Notes under the pieces: generated by a model | Seen by the model: the letters and a program-made list of their open reading frames with translations, nothing else | What the model was told of the DNA's origin: nothing | Databases searched by the model: none | Part shown: positions 63,674 through 64,000 of the stretch, piece by piece | Numbering within the stretch: position 1 is the first letter of the stretch | Layout: the number at the start of each line of letters is the position of its first letter | Translations under genes and position numbers: made by a program | Source: Ichthyophis bannanicus | Taxonomy: Eukaryota > Chordata > Amphibia > Gymnophiona > Ichthyophiidae | Direction of reading: 5' to 3' | Length of the DNA: 64,000 nt | Assembly: GCA_033557465.1 (NCBI GenBank) | Contig: CM066032.1 | Span: 61,416,955 to 61,480,954, forward strand

Positions 63674-64000
63674 TTGTTTTATTCTCCATGCCTTTCTTTA
63701 TGATTCCTAGCATTCTATTTGCTTTCTTGTCCACCACTGCACTCTGGGTGGAGGGTTTCAACATATTATTTATTTAACAGTTTTTTTTATACCGCTTTAT
63801 CATTTCAATCAAAGCAGTTTACATTGTAACTTAAACTTGGTAATGTACATTAAACAGGGGCATTGATAACTTGTATTTTTTTGAGCAATGGAGGGTTAAG
63901 TGACTTGCCCAAGGCCACAAGGAGTGCGAGTGGGAATCAATCCCTGGTCTCTGGGTTCCCACGATGACGCCTAAATCGTTTTTCTGGGTGGTGATTTCTA
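63674..64000 (-). mobile_element. CR1-alpha LINE, continuation past the window end
   Basis: 63674-63762 and 63961-64000 continue CR1-alpha (complement of CCTAGCATTCTATTTGCT and GATGACGCCTAAATCG blocks, as at 58850 and 58925). A LINE tail lies between. Confidence 0.75.
63763..63960 (-). repeat. L2-type LINE 3' tail in CR1-alpha
   Basis: ATTTATTTAACAG, TATACCGCTTT...AAAGCAGTTTACATTG, GACTTGCCCAAGGCCACAAG. Confidence 0.7.

Overview
The window is vertebrate genomic DNA, most likely from an amphibian and plausibly a caecilian. The grounds are many DIRS-type tyrosine-recombinase retrotransposons, CR1, L2 and RTE/BovB-like LINEs, a Penelope-like element, a 5S-rRNA-derived SINE and one spliced exon of an animal UNC13 (Munc13) gene. 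The species is inferred. The only host gene piece I can support is that 124-bp exon on the minus strand (18697-18820), with a clean acceptor and donor. The rest is best read as intron filled with transposons.

Layout. 421-13790: a LINE tail repeat split by a decayed DIRS (DIRS-D, 607-13753), which holds an endogenous retrovirus (2799-10004) with nearly identical LTRs, a 5-bp target duplication and no intact genes. 14772-17575: an internally deleted DIRS (B2) beside a CR1 fragment whose 3' tail holds a mariner-like element. 18052-18271: 5S SINE. 18697-18820: UNC13 exon. 18890-22000: LINE, DIRS-end and CR1 scraps, a tRNA-type SINE and an inverted pair of Penelope-like tails. 22001-33314: DIRS-A0 split by DIRS-A2, itself split by the nearly intact DIRS-A1 (22346-28035). 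33315-37960: truncated DIRS-A4 carrying an inverted Penelope-like insertion. 38484-64000: a CR1 (alpha) split by DIRS-B (39313-63673). DIRS-B holds an L2 fragment, a MITE containing CR1-beta containing L2-beta, and a near full-length CR1-gamma containing DIRS-AC and an RTE/BovB fragment.

Most DIRS copies lie on the minus strand (DIRS-B is on the plus strand). They share inverted terminal repeats, an internal complementary region (ICR) matching the circle junction, gag with an N-terminal Cys/His zinc-binding module, RT-RNase H-methyltransferase (MT) in one frame, and tyrosine recombinase (YR) in an overlapping frame. Reconstructed empty sites show no target duplication, and the dinucleotide AA lies just outside the YR-side end in all eight copies whose end I could place. 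The most notable points are this AA rule, DIRS copies inserted in each other's termini and ICR, hammerhead-ribozyme folds in the Penelope-like tails, a young but coding-dead ERV, a long-TIR MITE with a 10-bp duplication, and a 5S SINE sharing its 3' tail with the RTE LINE.
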